Part shown: positions 61,362 to 64,000 of the stretch, one piece after another
Layout: each line of letters opens with the position of its first letter
How positions within the stretch are numbered: position 1 is the stretch's first letter
NCBI GenBank assembly: GCA_024682415.1
Contig: JAIKZG010000019.1
Coordinates: 1-64,000 of the forward strand
Length of the DNA: 64,000 bases
Source: Prevotella sp.
Lineage (GTDB): Bacteria > Bacteroidota > Bacteroidia > Bacteroidales > Bacteroidaceae
Direction of reading: 5' to 3'
Position numbers and translations under genes: made by a program
The notes under the pieces: model-generated
Told to the model about the DNA's origin: nothing
Seen by the model: only the letters and a program-made list of their open reading frames with translations
The model's database searches: none

Positions 61362-64000
61362 ATGGAAGAAAACATACCTCAGGAATGGGGAAAATTCTAT
61401 CTGCGCGACGTGTCATTCACCAATATAATGATGCGACGTATATATAATGTATTAATCGTGGCCAACCCCTATGACGCTTTCATGCTCGAAGACGACGGGC
61501 GAATAGAGGAAAAGGTGTATAATGAATATATGGAGCTTGGCTTGCGCTATCCGCCTACGTTTACTCAAGTGAGCACGATAGAGGAAGCGTCAGAGGCACT
61601 GGAGACGATAAGCATCGACCTCGTGATTTGCATGCCCGGCACGGCAGACAACGATGCCTTTACCGTGGCGCGCAAGGTGAAAGCCCTTTCTCCCGATGTA
61701 CACTGCGTGGTGCTCACTCCGTTCTCTCATGGTATCACTCAGCGAATGCAGGATCAGGATTTGAGCATATTCGATTATGTGTTCTGCTGGCTGGGCAACA
61801 CCAACCTTATCCTGTCTATCATCAAACTGATGGAGGACAGCATGAACATTGAGCACGATGTGGAGGAAAGTGGCGTGCAGATGATATTGCTTGTGGAAGA
61901 CAGCATTCGCTTCTACAGCTCTATTCTTCCCAACCTTTATAGCTACATACTTGCGCAGAGCAAAAACCTCGCCAAGGAAGCGCTCAACCGCCACGCTGCG
62001 ACAATGAGAATGAGGGGCAGACCTAAGGTAATGCTCGCACGCACCTATGAGGAGGCTTTGCGCCTATACGAGAAATTCAAGGACAACACTCTCGGCATTA
62101 TCAGCGACGCACGATTCCCAAAGGATGGCAAGAAGGATGATGAAGCAGGACTGAAACTGATGCGCGAGATACGCGGCAGAGATGAATATGTGCCGCTGAT
62201 AATGGAAAGCTCGGAATCAGGCAACAGAGAGAAATGCGAAGCCGAGGGGTTCCTCTTCGTAGACAAGAACTCTAAGAAGATAAGCGTAGACCTACGCAAG
62301 ATAATGGAGGAGCACATGGGCTTCGGCGACTTCATTTTCCGCGACCCTAAAACGGGCAACGAGATAGTGAGAATACACACGCTGAAAGAGCTGCAGGACA
62401 ACATTTTCAAAATCCCTAACGACTCAATGCTCTATCATGTTTCGCGCAACCACATAAGCCGCTGGCTGTGCGCAAGAGCGATATTCCCCGTTTCGGAGTT
62501 TCTGAAGAATATCACATGGCACAAGCTACAGGATGTAGACGCCCATAGGCAGATTATTTTCGACGCCATAGTGGAATACCGCCATATAAAGAACATTGGC
62601 GTGGTGGCTGATTTCGACCGCATGAAATTCGACACTTACGCCCATTTCGCGCGCATAGGCGAAGGCTCTTTAGGAGGAAAAGGCAGAGGCTTGGCTTTCC
62701 TCGACAACATCATAAAGATGCACCCGGAATTTAATCGCTTCCCCAACGCCACGGTGCAGATACCGAAGACATTGGTGCTGTGTACCGACATCTTCGACCA
62801 ATTCATGGAGAACAACAATCTCTATCAGATTGCGCTAAGCGACGCGAGCGACGAAGATATTCTCAATGCATTCTTAAAGGCTCAGCTGCCCGACGCCTTC
62901 ACTCAGGATTTCTACACATTCATTGAAGCCACGAAATGCCCTATCGCCATACGCTCGTCTTCACTTCTTGAAGACTCTCATTATCAGCCGTTTGCAGGTA
63001 TCTATTCCACATATATGATACCTTACGTAAACGACCACAACAAAATGGTAAAAATGCTTGCCGCCGCCATAAAGAGCGTGTATGCCTCGGTGTATTATCG
63101 TGACTCAAAGGCATATATGACCGCCACGCGCAATGTTATCGACCAAGAGAAGATGGCTGTGATATTGCAGGAAGTGGTGGGCAAACAATATGGCGACCAT
63201 TTCTATCCCAACATCAGCGGTGTGCTGCGTTCGCTCAACTATTACCCTATAGGCGATGAAACGGCAGAAGACGGCATAGCAAGCTTGGCCTTGGGGCTTG
63301 GCAAATATATCGTAGACGGTGGACAGACGCTGCGCGTTTCGCCTTATCATCCCGACCAGGTGTTACAGACAAGCGAAATGGAAACGGCATTGAGGGAAAC
63401 CCAGACGCAGTTTTATGCTCTCGACATGAAAGACCTAACAGAGGATTTCAAGGTAGACGATGGTTTCAACATAAGAAAGATGAAAGTGAAAGAAGCCGAC
63501 GCCGACAAGAGCCTCAACTATATCGCTTCCACTTTCGACCCCTACGACCAAGTGATTCGCGACGGCATATATGATGGCGGAAGAAAGGTGATAACATTCA
63601 GCGGAGTGTTGCAGCAAGGCGTGTTCCCTCTGCCAGAGATATTGCAGATGTCGATGAAAAACGGAGCTGAGAGCATGAAGCGCCCCGTGGAGATTGAGTT
63701 TGCCTGCAACATCAACGACGACAAGACTGGTGAATTCTATCTGCTACAGATACGCCCAATCGTGGATTCCAAAGAAATGCTCGATGAAGATGTGGCTGCC
63801 ATTCCCGACGACAAATGTCTGCTGCGCTCTCACAACAGCCTTGGGCATGGCATTACGGAAGATGTCACCGATGTGGTGTATGTTAAGACCGATGATGAAT
63901 TCACGGCTATGAACAACCCTGCCATTGCCGACGACATTGAGCGCATCAATCGCCAATTCCTTGCTTCTGGCAAAAACTATATTCTCGTAGGGCCGGGCAG
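61362..64000 (+). CDS. Receiver-domain PEP-synthase-like protein (3' end beyond the window)
   Basis: At least 879 codons, open to the window end, read directly from the sequence. Residues 25-135 look like a degenerate response-regulator receiver (LIVANPYDAF; at the phosphoacceptor position IDLVICMPG has no Asp). Residues 172-315 are a complete receiver: E179-D180 (LVEDS), acceptor D249 (ISDARFP), Ser (MESSES) and K302 (VDKNS). Then comes a PEP synthase/pyruvate phosphate dikinase N-terminal ATP-grasp domain: GEGSLGGKGRGLAFL near residue 430, IAIRSSSLLEDSHYQPFAGI near 530, and FYLLQIRPI near 795. The His-swivel and PEP-binding barrel domains, if present, lie past the edge. It could be a pyruvate/PEP phosphotransfer enzyme under two-component-like control. 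The ATG at 61362 has no competing upstream start. Confidence 0.82.
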   Translation, partial: MEENIPQEWGKFYLRDVSFTNIMMRRIYNVLIVANPYDAFMLEDDGRIEEKVYNEYMELGLRYPPTFTQVSTIEEASEALETISIDLVICMPGTADNDAFTVARKVKALSPDVHCVVLTPFSHGITQRMQDQDLSIFDYVFCWLGNTNLILSIIKLMEDSMNIEHDVEESGVQMILLVEDSIRFYSSILPNLYSYILAQSKNLAKEALNRHAATMRMRGRPKVMLARTYEEALRLYEKFKDNTLGIISDARFPKDGKKDDEAGLKLMREIRGRDEYVPLIMESSESGNREKCEAEGFLFVDKNSKKISVDLRKIMEEHMGFGDFIFRDPKTGNEIVRIHTLKELQDNIFKIPNDSMLYHVSRNHISRWLCARAIFPVSEFLKNITWHKLQDVDAHRQIIFDAIVEYRHIKNIGVVADFDRMKFDTYAHFARIGEGSLGGKGRGLAFLDNIIKMHPEFNRFPNATVQIPKTLVLCTDIFDQFMENNNLYQIALSDASDEDILNAFLKAQLPDAFTQDFYTFIEATKCPIAIRSSSLLEDSHYQPFAGIYSTYMIPYVNDHNKMVKMLAAAIKSVYASVYYRDSKAYMTATRNVIDQEKMAVILQEVVGKQYGDHFYPNISGVLRSLNYYPIGDETAEDGIASLALGLGKYIVDGGQTLRVSPYHPDQVLQTSEMETALRETQTQFYALDMKDLTEDFKVDDGFNIRKMKVKEADADKSLNYIASTFDPYDQVIRDGIYDGGRKVITFSGVLQQGVFPLPEILQMSMKNGAESMKRPVEIEFACNINDDKTGEFYLLQIRPIVDSKEMLDEDVAAIPDDKCLLRSHNSLGHGITEDVTDVVYVKTDDEFTAMNNPAIADDIERINRQFLASGKNYILVGPG

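Overview
The window reads as a chromosomal segment of a Bacteroidales bacterium, most likely Prevotella or a close relative. The evidence is fimbrillin-type surface lipoproteins, class III fructose bisphosphatase, SLBB/DUF5686/DUF4143 proteins, moderate-to-low GC, and promoters of the Bacteroidota type (TTG or TTTG, 19-21 nt, TAnnTTTG). I see no rRNA, tRNA, CRISPR array, transposase or prophage.

Layout. 0.1-2.2 kb: a fimbrillin-like lipoprotein with a long leader. 2.2-13.8 kb: a dense minus-strand run in the order purU, hisH, fused hisA-hisF, hisIE, ftsE-like ATPase, lysC, lysA, glycosyltransferase, unknown, fbp, acetyltransferase. 13.9-16.8 kb: FHA protein, HU/SPOR envelope protein, mnmA. 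16.9-18.4 kb: a DUF4143 ATPase behind five phased direct repeats. 18.6-21.2 kb: second fimbrillin, its leader, and a 41-bp tandem array. 21.2-22.9 kb: Y-family polymerase with a YolD-like partner. 23.1-28.0 kb: galactose operon (mutarotase, transporter, galK, lipoprotein mutarotase). 28.2-30.4 kb: third fimbrillin, leader and 40-bp array. 30.5-41.1 kb: clpB, a lipoprotein, gpx-trxB, fba, a CDP-alcohol phosphatidyltransferase with pgpA, and a large DUF5686 protein. 41.1-51.6 kb: a ten-gene capsule/exopolysaccharide operon. 51.7-52.4 kb: sixteen 40-bp repeats. 52.4-61.2 kb: TPR protein, def, ruvX, SPOR lipoprotein, a small membrane-protein trio, SLBB polysaccharide exporter and metY. 61.4 kb to the end: a truncated receiver-PEP-synthase-like protein.

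The most interesting signal is in non-coding DNA. All three fimbrillin genes share the same promoter and a leader of about 320-355 nt. Each leader can form two long helices in an interleaved (H-type pseudoknot) order. The helix sequences differ between the three loci, yet the pairing is kept by compensatory changes. This looks like a structured cis-regulatory RNA controlling a family of surface adhesins. Tandem arrays with 40- or 41-bp periods lie just upstream of two of these promoters and upstream of the capsule operon, and one orphan unit lies upstream of the polysaccharide exporter. So a family of phased repeats is associated with surface-structure genes. A separate array of five sites 32-33 bp apart precedes the DUF4143 ATPase.

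Among proteins, the single-chain HisA-HisF fusion keeps both catalytic aspartate pairs and joins two consecutive histidine-pathway enzymes that descend from the same half-barrel ancestor. All functional statements are from sequence reading alone; no database search was run.
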